Shown piece after piece: positions 36,705-45,925 of a stretch of DNA of 64,000 bases. Position numbers and translations under genes: made by a program. Position 1 is the first letter of the stretch; each line of letters begins with the position of its first letter. This stretch comes from Mycobacterium vicinigordonae (GTDB lineage: Bacteria > Actinomycetota > Actinomycetes > Mycobacteriales > Mycobacteriaceae), in the NCBI RefSeq assembly GCF_013466425.1, contig NZ_CP059165.1:3286001-3350000 (forward strand), written 5' to 3'. Under the pieces are notes generated by a model. The model did no database searches. It was given only the letters and a program-made list of their open reading frames with translations, and had not been told where the DNA came from.

Positions 36705-38012
36705 ATGACCAATCCGGTGAAGGAAAATCCGCCTCGAATACCGCCTTACAAGACGGCTGCCGTGGTGTTCCTGTTGGTCTTCGCGGCGGTGCTGGGGTTC
36801 GTATGGTTCCAGTTCCGCGGCCGGCTCACTTCGAAAACGCCCTTGACGCTGCTGGCTCCGCGGGCAGGCCTGGTGATGGATCCGGGGTCGAAGGTCACCT
36901 ATAACGGCGTGGAAATCGGTCGGGTGGCCAGCATTTCGGAGGTGCAGCGGGACGGCGTGCCGGTCGCAAAGTTCGTGTTGGACGTGAATCCGGACTACAT
37001 CAGGTTGATCCCGGCCAATGTGGACGCGAACATCCGGGCCACCACCGTGTTTGGCAACAAATACGTGTCCCTGACCTCGCCGAGAGACCCTATGCCGCAG
37101 CGCATCACACCGGAACACGTGATCGACGCCCGATCGGTAACGACCGAGTTCAACACGTTGTTCGAGACACTCACGTCGATCGCGGAGAAGGTGGATCCGG
37201 TCAAACTGAACCTGACGTTGGCGGCGGCCGCGCAGGCACTGACCGGACTGGGGGAGAAGTTCGGCCAGTCGATCGTCAACGCCAACGCCATCCTCGACGA
37301 CGTCAATCCGCGAATGCCGCGGATCCGCCGTGACATTCAGCAATTCGCAATGCTGGCCGACACCTACGCTGATGCCGCTCCGCATCTGCTCGAGGCGCTG
37401 AACCACGCGGTTGTCACGGCGCGCACGCTGCACCGCCAAGAAGCCGAACTCGATGCCGCGTTGCTGTCGGCCGCCGGGTTAGGCAACACCGGCGAAGACA
37501 TCTTCGCCCGCGGCGGGCCCTATCTGCAGCGGGGACTGGCGGATCTCGTGCCAACTGCGCAGCTCCTAAACACCTACAGTCCCGAATTCTTTTGCACCAT
37601 ACGCAATTACCACGATGCCGAACCCGCGGCCTACCAGACGACCGGCGGTGGCAACGGTTACGGGCTGAAGACCATGACCGAACTGACGTCGGGGCTGGGC
37701 GGCATCCTGACGCTGCCGGGACTGACCGGAGCGGTCCTCAGCCAGGGGCTGCTTGGACTTGCTGGCGTGGTGGGCGGCGCGCCCAATCCTTATGTGTACC
37801 CGGACAATCTGCCACGGGTGAACGCTCGCGGCGGCCCGGGCGGAGCGCCGGGATGTTGGCAACCCATCACGCACGATCTGTGGCCGGCGCCAAGTCTGGT
37901 GGTCGACACCGGCGCCAGCCTCGCACCATACAACCACTTGGACACCGGATCCCCGTACGCACTCGAGTACGTCTGGGGCCGTCAGGTCGGGGACAACACG
38001 ATCAACCCATGA
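36705..38012 (+). CDS. mceA: Mce family protein MceA
   Basis: Exported substrate-channel subunit. The 435 residues have one N-terminal membrane helix (about 15-35) and the MCE domain (SKVTYNGVEIGRVASISEV, about 65-85). A long helical region with a Mce4-CUP1-like part follows, then a C-terminal region with CxxxH-type cysteines (FFCTIRNYHD, GGAPGCWQPI). Its stop overlaps the mceB start (ATGA). Six Mce proteins are thought to form a hetero-hexameric tube across the periplasm. Confidence 0.93.
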   Translation: MTNPVKENPPRIPPYKTAAVVFLLVFAAVLGFVWFQFRGRLTSKTPLTLLAPRAGLVMDPGSKVTYNGVEIGRVASISEVQRDGVPVAKFVLDVNPDYIRLIPANVDANIRATTVFGNKYVSLTSPRDPMPQRITPEHVIDARSVTTEFNTLFETLTSIAEKVDPVKLNLTLAAAAQALTGLGEKFGQSIVNANAILDDVNPRMPRIRRDIQQFAMLADTYADAAPHLLEALNHAVVTARTLHRQEAELDAALLSAAGLGNTGEDIFARGGPYLQRGLADLVPTAQLLNTYSPEFFCTIRNYHDAEPAAYQTTGGGNGYGLKTMTELTSGLGGILTLPGLTGAVLSQGLLGLAGVVGGAPNPYVYPDNLPRVNARGGPGGAPGCWQPITHDLWPAPSLVVDTGASLAPYNHLDTGSPYALEYVWGRQVGDNTINP

Positions 38013-39049
38013 AGATAACCGCCAGCGCGATCAAGCTCAGCATCGTCTCACTGGTGCTGTTCCTCATCACGGCGTCAATTGTCGTGGTGTTCGGGCAGAT
38101 GCGCTTCAACAGTACCAACAGCTATACCGCGGAGTTCAGCAATGGCAGCGGCCTGCGCGACGGGCAGTTCGTGCGCGCGTCCGGGGTGGAGGTCGGCAAG
38201 GTCAAGGCCGTCCGCCTCATCGACGGCGGCAGCCGCGTCCTGGTGGATTTCGATGTCAACCGCTCAATATCGCTGTATCAGTCGACCACCGCGCAGATCC
38301 GCTATCTGGATCTGCTCGGAAACCGGTTCGTGGAGCTCAAGCGCGGCGAGGGCGACGGCGCTGACCGGGTGCTGCCGGCCGGCGGTTTCATCCCGCTGTC
38401 CCGGACCTCTCCGGCACTGGACCTCGACGCCTTGATCGGCGGATTCAAACCGCTGTTCCGGGCGCTCGAACCGAACAAGGTCAATACGATCGCGACGGCG
38501 ATTATTACCGTGTTCCAGGGGCAGGGCGGCACTATCAACGACGTCCTCGACCAGACCGCACGATTGACCGCGCACATCGCCGAACGTGATCAAGCGATCG
38601 GCGAGGTGGTCAAGAATCTGAACATCGTGCTGGACACCACGGTTCGGCATCGCCAGGAGTTCGACGGCGTCATCGACAATTTCGAAAGATTGATCACCGG
38701 CTTGAGCAATCACGCCGACCCACTGTCCACCGGCGTAGCGCAGCTCAGCGAGGCCGTTGGCACGGTCGCCGACCTGCTCTCGGACAATCGAGCGTTGCTG
38801 CACAAGGAGATCGGCTACCTGCAGGCGCTGCAGCAGCCGATCCTCGATCAGCGCGAACAGCTCAACGATCTGATCCACAAGACCCCCACTGCCCTCAACC
38901 TGATCGGTCGCAGCATCGGCCTCTACGGAGACTGGGTCAACTTCTATCTCTGCGACCTGCAGATCAGGTGGAACGGATTGCAGGCGGGTGGCCCGGTCCG
39001 CACCGTCAAGATTTGGCAGCAGCCCACCGGCAGGTGCACGCCGCAATGA
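38009..39049 (+). CDS. mceB: Mce family protein MceB
   Basis: A 346-residue Mce subunit beginning MKITASAIKLSIVSLVLFLI, an N-terminal membrane helix. The MCE domain is GLRDGQFVRASGVEVGKVKAV, followed by a long coiled helical region. The C-terminus is short, with one Cys in YLCDLQIRW and one in GRCTPQ. The ATG overlaps the mceA stop and the TGA overlaps the mceC start (ATGA). Confidence 0.93.
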   Translation: MKITASAIKLSIVSLVLFLITASIVVVFGQMRFNSTNSYTAEFSNGSGLRDGQFVRASGVEVGKVKAVRLIDGGSRVLVDFDVNRSISLYQSTTAQIRYLDLLGNRFVELKRGEGDGADRVLPAGGFIPLSRTSPALDLDALIGGFKPLFRALEPNKVNTIATAIITVFQGQGGTINDVLDQTARLTAHIAERDQAIGEVVKNLNIVLDTTVRHRQEFDGVIDNFERLITGLSNHADPLSTGVAQLSEAVGTVADLLSDNRALLHKEIGYLQALQQPILDQREQLNDLIHKTPTALNLIGRSIGLYGDWVNFYLCDLQIRWNGLQAGGPVRTVKIWQQPTGRCTPQ

Positions 39050-40485
39050 GAACCCTCAAAGAGTTCAACCGCTACCGCGTCGGCCTGATGGGCATCGCCG
39101 TGCTGGTGCTGGTTGTTGCCGTCGGCCAGAGCTTCACCAGCGTCCCAATGATGTTCGCCACGCCCGCCTACTATGGACAGTTCACCGACACCGGCCAGCT
39201 GAGCAAGAACGACAAGGTACGTATCACCGGAGTCAATGTGGGCACCGTGCAGGGACTCGACATCGACGGCGACCTCGTCCGGATCAAGTTTTCGATCGGC
39301 GCCAACACCATCGGCACCGAGAGCCGGCTCACCATCAAGACCGACACCATCCTGGGTAAGAAGGTGCTTGAGATCGAGCCCCGGGGAAAGCGGACGTTGC
39401 AGCCGGGGGGAGTGTTGCCCTTGGGCCAAACCACCACTCCCTATCAGCTCTACGACGCGGCCTTCGATGTCACCAACGCCGCCACCGGCTGGGACATCGA
39501 CGCTGTCAAGCAATCGCTGAACGTGTTGTCGGAGACCATCAATCAGACCTACCCGCATCTCAGCGCCGCCCTGGACGGGGTGGCCCGGTTCTCCGACACG
39601 GTCGGCCAGCGCGACGAACAGATCAAGCACCTGCTCGCTCAGGCCAACCAGGTCGCCAGCGTGCTAGGTGACCGCAGCCAGCAGGTCGAACGGTTGTTGG
39701 TCAACACCAAGACGCTGCTGGCGGCGTTCAACGAACGCGGACGGGCGATCGACGCCCTGCTGCACAACATCACCGCATTCTCGGCTCAGGTGCAGGGGTT
39801 CATCAACGACAACCCAAACCTGAATTCCGTGCTGGAGCAGTTGCACGGGATCAGCGACCTGCTGGTGGCACGCAAGGACGACCTGGCCCTAACCCTCACG
39901 TACGTAAGCCAATTCGCTGCATCGCTGGGGGAATCTGTCGCGTCGGGACCGTACTTCAAGATCGTCCTGTCCAACTTGCTGCCGCACTGGATGCTGCAGC
40001 CGTTCGTCGACGCCGCGTTCAAGAAGCGGGGAGTCGACCCCGAAGAGTTCTGGCGCGACGCTGGGCTGCCGGCATTCCGCTTCCCGGACCCGAACGGCAC
40101 CCGGTTCCCCAACGGCGCACCGCCGCCCGCGCCTGCGGTGTTGGAAGGCACCCCCGAGCATCCGGGACCGGCCGTCCCCCCCGGGACACCCTGTTCCTAC
40201 ACCCCGGCCGCGGACTCACTGCCCAGGCCCTGGAACCCGCTACCCTGCGCGGGCACCGACCTCGGCCCCTTCGGTGGCAATTTCCCAGCGCCGCTGGACG
40301 TTCAAACGTCACCGGCGGTCCCCAACGGCGTGCCACCCACGCCGGGAATCTCGATCGCCGGGCGACCTGGCGAGCCGCCGCCCGATGTCCCCGGTACGCC
40401 GGTACCGCTGCCGCCGAACGCGCCGCCGGGAGCCCGGGTCGAGGCGCCCCAACCCGTCGGCCCAACGAGAGGTGACCAGAATTGA
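39046..40485 (+). CDS. mceC: Mce family protein MceC with proline-rich tail
   Basis: A 479-residue Mce subunit. It has an N-terminal membrane helix (GLMGIAVLVLVVAVGQSF), an MCE domain (NDKVRITGVNVGTVQGLDIDG) and a long helical channel region. A proline-rich C-terminal tail of about 110 residues follows (from EGTPEHPGPAVPPGTPC). ATG 39046 is coupled to the mceB stop. The tail is probably extracellular and disordered, reaching into the cell wall. Confidence 0.93.
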   Translation: MRTLKEFNRYRVGLMGIAVLVLVVAVGQSFTSVPMMFATPAYYGQFTDTGQLSKNDKVRITGVNVGTVQGLDIDGDLVRIKFSIGANTIGTESRLTIKTDTILGKKVLEIEPRGKRTLQPGGVLPLGQTTTPYQLYDAAFDVTNAATGWDIDAVKQSLNVLSETINQTYPHLSAALDGVARFSDTVGQRDEQIKHLLAQANQVASVLGDRSQQVERLLVNTKTLLAAFNERGRAIDALLHNITAFSAQVQGFINDNPNLNSVLEQLHGISDLLVARKDDLALTLTYVSQFAASLGESVASGPYFKIVLSNLLPHWMLQPFVDAAFKKRGVDPEEFWRDAGLPAFRFPDPNGTRFPNGAPPPAPAVLEGTPEHPGPAVPPGTPCSYTPAADSLPRPWNPLPCAGTDLGPFGGNFPAPLDVQTSPAVPNGVPPTPGISIAGRPGEPPPDVPGTPVPLPPNAPPGARVEAPQPVGPTRGDQN

Positions 40486-42062
40486 GCGCCTTCGGTTTTC
40501 GCAACCTGTGGCTGCGCAGGTCCGTCGCGACGCTGGTCGCCGCGCTGGCCCTGGTCGCCGGATTCTTCGGCTGGCAGACCTACCAGCAGTTGACGAACAA
40601 CACCGTCGTCGCCTACCTGCCGTCGGCGATCGGGCTGTACTCGGGCGACAAGGTCCAGATCATGGGCGTGCGGGTCGGATCGATCGACACCATCGAGCCG
40701 GCCGGCGACAAGATGAAAGTCACCTTCCACTACAAGAACAAGTACAAGGTCCCCGCCAACGCGTCCGCCGTGGTGGTGAACCCCACCCTGGTGGCGTCAC
40801 GAAGCATCCAGCTGGAGCCGCCTTACAAAGGCGGCCCGGTGCTGGCCGATCACGCGGTCATCCCGCTCTCGCGCACCCAGGTGCCCACCGAGTGGGACCA
40901 GCTTCGTGAGAGCGTCGCGCACATCATCGACAAACTCGGTCCGACGCCCCAGCAGCCCACCGGCCCATTCGGTGAACTCATCGAGTCGTTCGCCAACGGG
41001 CTAGCCGGTAAAGGCGAACAGATCAACACCACGCTGAACAGCCTGTCGCAAGCGCTGACCGCGCTCAACGAAGGCCGCGGCGACTTTTTCGCGGTAGTGC
41101 GCAGCCTGGCACGTTTCGTCAACGCCCTGCATAAGGACGACCAGCAGTTCGTCGCGTTAAATACCAGCCTGGCTCGCTTCACCGACAAGTTGACCGGATC
41201 TGATCACGACCTCGCCAACGCGATCCAGCAATTCGACGGCCTGCTCGCCACGCTGCGCCCATTCCTGGCCAAGAACCGCGAAGTCCTGGCACGTGATATC
41301 GGCAACCTCGACACCCTGACCACCACCTTGGTCCAACCCGAGCCGCTCAATGGGCTAGAAACCGCCCTGCACGTGCTGCCGACCCTGGAGACCAATCTCA
41401 GCCAGATCTACCACCCGTCGCACGGCGCAGTCATGTCCATCCCGGCGATTCCGAATTTCGCGAACCCAATGCAGTTCATGTGCAGCATGATTCAGGCAGG
41501 CAGCCGGTTGGGCTATCAAGACTCCGCCGAGCTTTGTGCGCAATATCTGGCGCCGATTCTCGACGCGATCAAGTTCAACTATCTTCCGTTCGGACTGAAC
41601 CTGTTCAGCACCGCCGAGGTGCTACCGAAACACGTTGCGTACTCCGAGCCCCGCCTGCAACCGCCAAACGGTTATAAGGACACGACGGTGCCGGGCATCT
41701 GGGTGCCGGATGGCCCGCTGTCCCACCGCAACACCAGCCCGGGCTGGGTGGTTGCCCCGGGCATGCAGGGTGTGCAGGTGGGTCCGGTCACCGCGGGACT
41801 GCTCACTCCAGAATCGCTGGCCGAACTGATGGGCGCGGCGGATATCGCACCACCGGCTTCGGGTCTGCAGACGCCACCCGGCCCGCCCAATGCCTACGAC
41901 GAGTACCCTGCTTCGCCTCCGATCGGCCTGCAAGCGGCGGCGCCGATTCCGCCGCCGCCACCGGCGTCGGGTGTGCTGCCGGGACCCGTTGCGCCGACAC
42001 CCGCCCCGGTTGGACCGGCACTGCCCGCGGAGGCGGTCACATCGAACGGACCGGCCTCGTGA
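40482..42062 (+). CDS. mceD: Mce family protein MceD with proline-rich tail
   Basis: A 526-residue Mce subunit starting at a rare TTG overlapping the mceC stop (TTGA). The membrane helix is ATLVAALALVAGFFGWQTY and the MCE domain is SGDKVQIMGVRVGSIDTIEP. Helical repeats follow, then a C-terminal proline-rich tail (PPPPPASGVLPGPVAPTPAP). The stop overlaps the mceE GTG. Confidence 0.92.
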   Translation: MSAFGFRNLWLRRSVATLVAALALVAGFFGWQTYQQLTNNTVVAYLPSAIGLYSGDKVQIMGVRVGSIDTIEPAGDKMKVTFHYKNKYKVPANASAVVVNPTLVASRSIQLEPPYKGGPVLADHAVIPLSRTQVPTEWDQLRESVAHIIDKLGPTPQQPTGPFGELIESFANGLAGKGEQINTTLNSLSQALTALNEGRGDFFAVVRSLARFVNALHKDDQQFVALNTSLARFTDKLTGSDHDLANAIQQFDGLLATLRPFLAKNREVLARDIGNLDTLTTTLVQPEPLNGLETALHVLPTLETNLSQIYHPSHGAVMSIPAIPNFANPMQFMCSMIQAGSRLGYQDSAELCAQYLAPILDAIKFNYLPFGLNLFSTAEVLPKHVAYSEPRLQPPNGYKDTTVPGIWVPDGPLSHRNTSPGWVVAPGMQGVQVGPVTAGLLTPESLAELMGAADIAPPASGLQTPPGPPNAYDEYPASPPIGLQAAAPIPPPPPASGVLPGPVAPTPAPVGPALPAEAVTSNGPAS

Positions 42063-43207
42063 GAGGCGCACGGGCCGTGCGGAAGCTGGCGTGGATCGGG
42101 ATGGCGATGGCGCTCACGTCGTGCGCGAATTGGCAGGGCATCGCGAACGTGGCAATGCCCGGCGGCCCCGGCAGCGGGCCCGGCTCCTACTCCGTCTATG
42201 TGCAACTGGCCGACACGCTTGCCCTTAACACAAACAGCCGGGTGCGGGTGGCCGACGTCTTCGTCGGAACGGTGCGCTCGATCGACCTGAAGAACTGGGT
42301 CGCCACGCTGACCCTTCAGCTGGACGGAAATGTGAAGTTGCCCAGGAACGCCACCGCCAAGATCGGGCAGACCAGCCTGCTGGGATCTCAGCATCTGGAG
42401 TTGGCGGCGCCACTGGACCCCTCTCCGGAGCCGTTGCGGCCGAACGACACTATCCCGCTGAGGAACTCGTCGACGTACCCCACCACCGAGCAGACCCTGG
42501 CCAGTCTGGCGATGATCCTGCGCGGCGGCGGTGTCCCCAACGTCGAGGTGGTGCAGAATGAGGTCTACAACGTCCTGAACGGCCGGGCTGGTCAGATTCG
42601 AGACTTCCTCGGCAAGCTGGACACATTCACCGCCCGACTGGACGAACAACGCGAAGACATCACCCGTGCAATCGATTCCACCAATCGACTGCTGGGCTAC
42701 GTGGGTCGTCGGGCGGCCGTCGTGGATCACGTTCTCACCGAGTTCCCACCGTTGCTCAAGCATTTCGCCGAAAAGCAGAACCTGTTGATCAATGCGGTCG
42801 ACGCGACGGGACGACTCGGGCGGGTCGCCAACCAGCACCTGTCCGCCGCGCAGAGCGACTTCCACCAGGATCTGCTGTCGATGCAGTGTCCGCTACGCGA
42901 ACTTGGCCGCGCCGCACCGTATTTGATTCGGGCCCTGAAGTTGATGCTGGTCCGGCCGTTCGACGTCGACGCCGTGCTCAAGTCGTTCCGCGGCGACTAC
43001 TTCAATCTGTCGTTGACGCTCGACTTGACCTTGAGCGCCGTGGACAACGCCGTGCTGACCGGCACTGGCTTCTCCGGGGCGCTGCGCGCCCTCGAACAAT
43101 CGTGGGGCCGCGACCCAGAAACGATGATTCCCGATGTCCGATACACGCCCAATCCCAACGATGTTCCTGGCGGACCGCTGGTCGAGCGGGCGGACATGCA
43201 ATGCTGA
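42059..43207 (+). CDS. mceE: Mce family lipoprotein MceE (Lpr-type)
   Basis: A 382-residue Mce subunit with a lipoprotein signal: MALTSC puts the lipid-modified Cys at residue 22. The MCE domain follows (NTNSRVRVADVFVGTVRSI), then the helical region. The fifth mce gene is the lipoprotein in all mce operons. Start GTG overlaps the mceD stop; the 3' end overlaps mceF by 7 bases. Confidence 0.93.
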   Translation: MRGARAVRKLAWIGMAMALTSCANWQGIANVAMPGGPGSGPGSYSVYVQLADTLALNTNSRVRVADVFVGTVRSIDLKNWVATLTLQLDGNVKLPRNATAKIGQTSLLGSQHLELAAPLDPSPEPLRPNDTIPLRNSSTYPTTEQTLASLAMILRGGGVPNVEVVQNEVYNVLNGRAGQIRDFLGKLDTFTARLDEQREDITRAIDSTNRLLGYVGRRAAVVDHVLTEFPPLLKHFAEKQNLLINAVDATGRLGRVANQHLSAAQSDFHQDLLSMQCPLRELGRAAPYLIRALKLMLVRPFDVDAVLKSFRGDYFNLSLTLDLTLSAVDNAVLTGTGFSGALRALEQSWGRDPETMIPDVRYTPNPNDVPGGPLVERADMQC

Positions 43208-44751
43208 CCCGCTTCATCTGGCGCCAGTTGTTCATGTTCACGATGCTGAGCGCGATCACCGCGGTGGCGCTGGGCTGGTACTACCTCCAGATTCCCACCG
43301 CGGTCGGGATCGGCCAGTACACGCTCAAGGCGAACCTGCCGATCTCGGGCGGGCTGTACCGGACGTCCAACGTGACGTATCGCGGTGAAACCATCGGCAA
43401 GGTGACCTCCGTCGAGCCGACCGAACGGGGTGCGCTGGTGACCATGAGCATCTCCGACCGCTACCGGATCCCGATCGACGCGTCGGCGAACGTGCATTCG
43501 GTATCGGCAGTCGGCGAGCAGTATCTGGATCTGGTGTCGGAAACCGGTGTGCACGAATACTTCTCACCCGGACAGACCATCAGCAAGGGCACCGTACCCA
43601 CCGAGATCGGACCCGCGCTGGATGCCGCCAATCGCGGGCTGGCTGCGCTACCCAAAGAAAAGATTGCGCTGCTCCTCGACGAGACAGCGCAGGCCGTCGG
43701 CGGGCTGGGTCCCGCGCTGCAACGCCTGGTCGACGCCACCCAGGCCATCGCTAGCGACTTGCAGGCCAACCTCTCCGACGTCGATGACATCATCGAGAAC
43801 TCCGCGCCCATCATCGACAGCCAGGTCACGTCCCGCGATGCGATCGATCGGTGGGCGGACAACCTGGACGTCCTGGCCGCGCAGAGTGCGGAAAACGATC
43901 AACACGTGCAGAGCATCCTGGCCCAGGCGGCGCCGACGGCCGATCAGGTCAACGCGGTGTTCGACGACGTTCGCGAGTCGCTACCGCGGACGCTGGCCAA
44001 CCTTGAGATCGTGCTGGACATGCTCAAGCGCTACCACAAAGGCGTCGAGCAACTGCTGGTGTCTTATCCGCAGGGCGCCGCCGAAGGGCAGACGGTCACG
44101 TCGGCTTTCCCTGGCTACGCCGCGCTGGGCACCTCGCTGACAATCAACCAACCCCCACCCTGTCTGACCGGCTTTCTGCCGGCGTCCCAGTGGCGGTCTC
44201 CGGCGGACACCAGCCTGGCGCCGATGCCGTCCGGAATCTATTGCAAGATCCCGCAAGACACTCCGGCCAACGCAGTGCGGGGCGCGCGCAACCTGCCGTG
44301 TGTCGACGTCCCCGGCAAGCGCGCCGCCACGCCGCGGGAGTGCCGCGACCCTAATCCGTATGTCCCGGCAGGAACCAATCCCTGGTACGGCGACCCGAAC
44401 CAGATCCTGACCTGCCCGGCACCGGCGGCGCGGTGCGACCAACCAGTGAAGCCTGGTCAGGTGGTGCCGGCGCCGTCGGTCAACAACGGGCTCAACCCGG
44501 CGCCGGCCGACCGCGTACCTGGCACGCCTCCGCCGGTCAGTGACCCGTTGACTCGACCCGGGACGGGCAGCGTGGCCTGCAATGGGCAGCAACCCAACCC
44601 GTGTGCCTACACGCCCGGTGGGCTTCCGGCGTCGGTGTACCTCCCGCAGAGCGGTGAGCTGATCGGCCCGGATGGGGTCCGATACTCCGTCGGCGACTCG
44701 ATCGGAATTGGCGACGACGGTTGGAAATTCATGTTGGCACCGCGACCATGA
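43201..44751 (+). CDS. mceF: Mce family protein MceF
   Basis: A 516-residue final Mce subunit. It has an N-terminal membrane helix (FMFTMLSAITAVALGWYYL) and an MCE domain (LYRTSNVTYRGETIGKVTSVEP). A helical region is followed by a long Cys/Pro-rich C-terminal domain with about ten cysteines, likely disulphide-bonded outside the cell. It is the last gene of the operon; no mas (Mce-associated) genes follow, unlike mce1, mce3 and mce4 of M. tuberculosis. Confidence 0.93.
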   Translation: MLTRFIWRQLFMFTMLSAITAVALGWYYLQIPTAVGIGQYTLKANLPISGGLYRTSNVTYRGETIGKVTSVEPTERGALVTMSISDRYRIPIDASANVHSVSAVGEQYLDLVSETGVHEYFSPGQTISKGTVPTEIGPALDAANRGLAALPKEKIALLLDETAQAVGGLGPALQRLVDATQAIASDLQANLSDVDDIIENSAPIIDSQVTSRDAIDRWADNLDVLAAQSAENDQHVQSILAQAAPTADQVNAVFDDVRESLPRTLANLEIVLDMLKRYHKGVEQLLVSYPQGAAEGQTVTSAFPGYAALGTSLTINQPPPCLTGFLPASQWRSPADTSLAPMPSGIYCKIPQDTPANAVRGARNLPCVDVPGKRAATPRECRDPNPYVPAGTNPWYGDPNQILTCPAPAARCDQPVKPGQVVPAPSVNNGLNPAPADRVPGTPPPVSDPLTRPGTGSVACNGQQPNPCAYTPGGLPASVYLPQSGELIGPDGVRYSVGDSIGIGDDGWKFMLAPRP

Positions 44752-44873
44752 ACCACGCGGTACCGCACTGACGGCGTGATGACTGCGCGGCGGCATGCAC
44801 CTGTGCAGCTTCCCGACATGCGGGTCTTGGTCCGCGCGCCACAAAACACGCCCCGCGAAACCTCTGCCACACT

Positions 44874-44904
44874 TTGACACTGACCGCACGTACAGTCATA
44901 TAAT
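44874..44904 (+). promoter_or_regulatory. Promoter of the triple-Phd gene
   Basis: TTGACA (44874-44879) and TATAAT (44899-44904) are perfect consensus -35 and -10 elements, 19 bases apart. Operator O4 fills the spacer. Such a strong sigma-A promoter is unusual in mycobacteria. An in-frame ATG at 44903 falls inside the -10 box, which supports the later start at 44954. Confidence 0.7.
44881..44898. promoter_or_regulatory. Mce-island operator O4 (triple-Phd promoter)
   Basis: TGACCGCACGTACAGTCA is an 18-base near-palindrome (7 of 9 pairs match) and shares GAC-N4-CGTAC-N-GT with O1-O3. It exactly fills the space between the -35 and -10 elements, the classic position for repression. Confidence 0.78.
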
Positions 44905-44953
44905 GGTCCTGCTGCGGATGGTGTGGCGGACGTCACCGCAGGAACGGAGCGAA

Positions 44954-45421
44954 ATGCCGGAAGTGATTGGCCTGGGCCAACTTCGGAGTGATGCGTGCAC
45001 CTATCTCGACCGAGTCCGGGCCGGTGAAGCATTTGACGTCATCCGCCGCGGCAGGCTGGTGGCCAGCATCGTGCCGGTCGGAGAGCGGAGAGTAGCTCCG
45101 ATCCCGACGCAAAGCACCGCAGCAGCGAACCGAGGTGGGTGGGTCCGGCTGGCCGAATTGCGGACCCGCGCCGGGCAGTGCTTCGATCGTGTCGCAGGCG
45201 GGGAGACCCTCTACGTCGTTCGCGGCGGCAAGATCCTGGCGCAGATCAAGCCAGCCGGCGATGCACCGCAGCAACCCGTCCCGGCGGATGCCGGAGGGCG
45301 GGTTGCGCTGCACGAGCTGAGAAGTCGGCCCGGACGCTACTTGGACCAGGTGGCCGCGGGGCAGAGCATCGAGGTCAGCCGCGGCGGCAAGGTAGTCGCA
45401 CGAATCGTGTCAGTGGCGTAG
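44954..45421 (+). CDS. Orphan protein of three tandem Phd/YefM-like antitoxin units
   Basis: A 155-residue protein made of three copies of a 36-residue unit at residues 7-42, 66-101 and 119-154, joined by Ala/Pro/Gly linkers. The shared pattern is LxxLR[ST]xxxxYLD[RQ]V..GExxxVxRxG[KR]xVAxI, the DNA-binding N-terminal half of Phd/YefM antitoxins. The toxin-binding C-terminal halves are missing and no toxin gene is adjacent. ATG 44954 has GGAG and GGAA sites upstream. It likely acts as a DNA-binding regulator, possibly of the mce operon or itself; that role is inferred. Confidence 0.82.
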   Translation: MPEVIGLGQLRSDACTYLDRVRAGEAFDVIRRGRLVASIVPVGERRVAPIPTQSTAAANRGGWVRLAELRTRAGQCFDRVAGGETLYVVRGGKILAQIKPAGDAPQQPVPADAGGRVALHELRSRPGRYLDQVAAGQSIEVSRGGKVVARIVSVA

Positions 45422-45426
45422 CCGGG

Positions 45427-45897
45427 TCAGACCAACTCGGATGCGTCGAAAATCCACGAGTTGTCGCCGCCGGCCAGCCTTTCGAAGTGCTGTGGTGGCG
45501 CGAAACCGACCAGACTATTCATGTCCCAATAGTCCTTCCAGACGGTGATCTTGCCGTCGACCACCTTGTGCACTGTGACAAAGCGCAGCACACCTTGCTC
45601 ACCACTCTTGAAAGTCCAGGTCTCCGAGTGCTCGTAGATGACATCAGCGCCGTTGGACACCAGCACCCCGTCGTGGTTCTCATAACCCGCGAGGTCTTCC
45701 AGACCGAGTTTGAGCCGCGTCACGATGTCCTGCGGGCCGCGCGCCGATGCAGCTGGTATGGGCATGTCGACATAAAGGCAGTCCTCGGACAGGAACGTCT
45801 TGATCGCATCCCAGTCCCGCCGGGAGAGTGCCCGCCACATCCCGGTGACGACATCTGCTTCGGAGCTGGACACTGTCGGCGCGGAAACCTCTGTCAT
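45427..45897 (-). CDS. Limonene-1,2-epoxide hydrolase/SnoaL-like protein
   Basis: A 156-residue alpha+beta-cone protein. The run VDMPIPAASARGPQDIVTRL, EHSETWTFKSG and DGKITVWKDYWDMNS resembles limonene-epoxide hydrolase-type proteins (EphG-like), with Asp/Arg/Asp candidates for the catalytic triad. The substrate is unknown; sterol or fatty-acid epoxides are plausible next to an mce operon. Start ATG 45897. It converges on the triple-Phd gene, 5 bases apart. Confidence 0.8.
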   Translation of the reverse strand: MTEVSAPTVSSSEADVVTGMWRALSRRDWDAIKTFLSEDCLYVDMPIPAASARGPQDIVTRLKLGLEDLAGYENHDGVLVSNGADVIYEHSETWTFKSGEQGVLRFVTVHKVVDGKITVWKDYWDMNSLVGFAPPQHFERLAGGDNSWIFDASELV

Positions 45898-45925
45898 GGG
45901 GCCAATTAACCGGGCCGGCGGTCGA

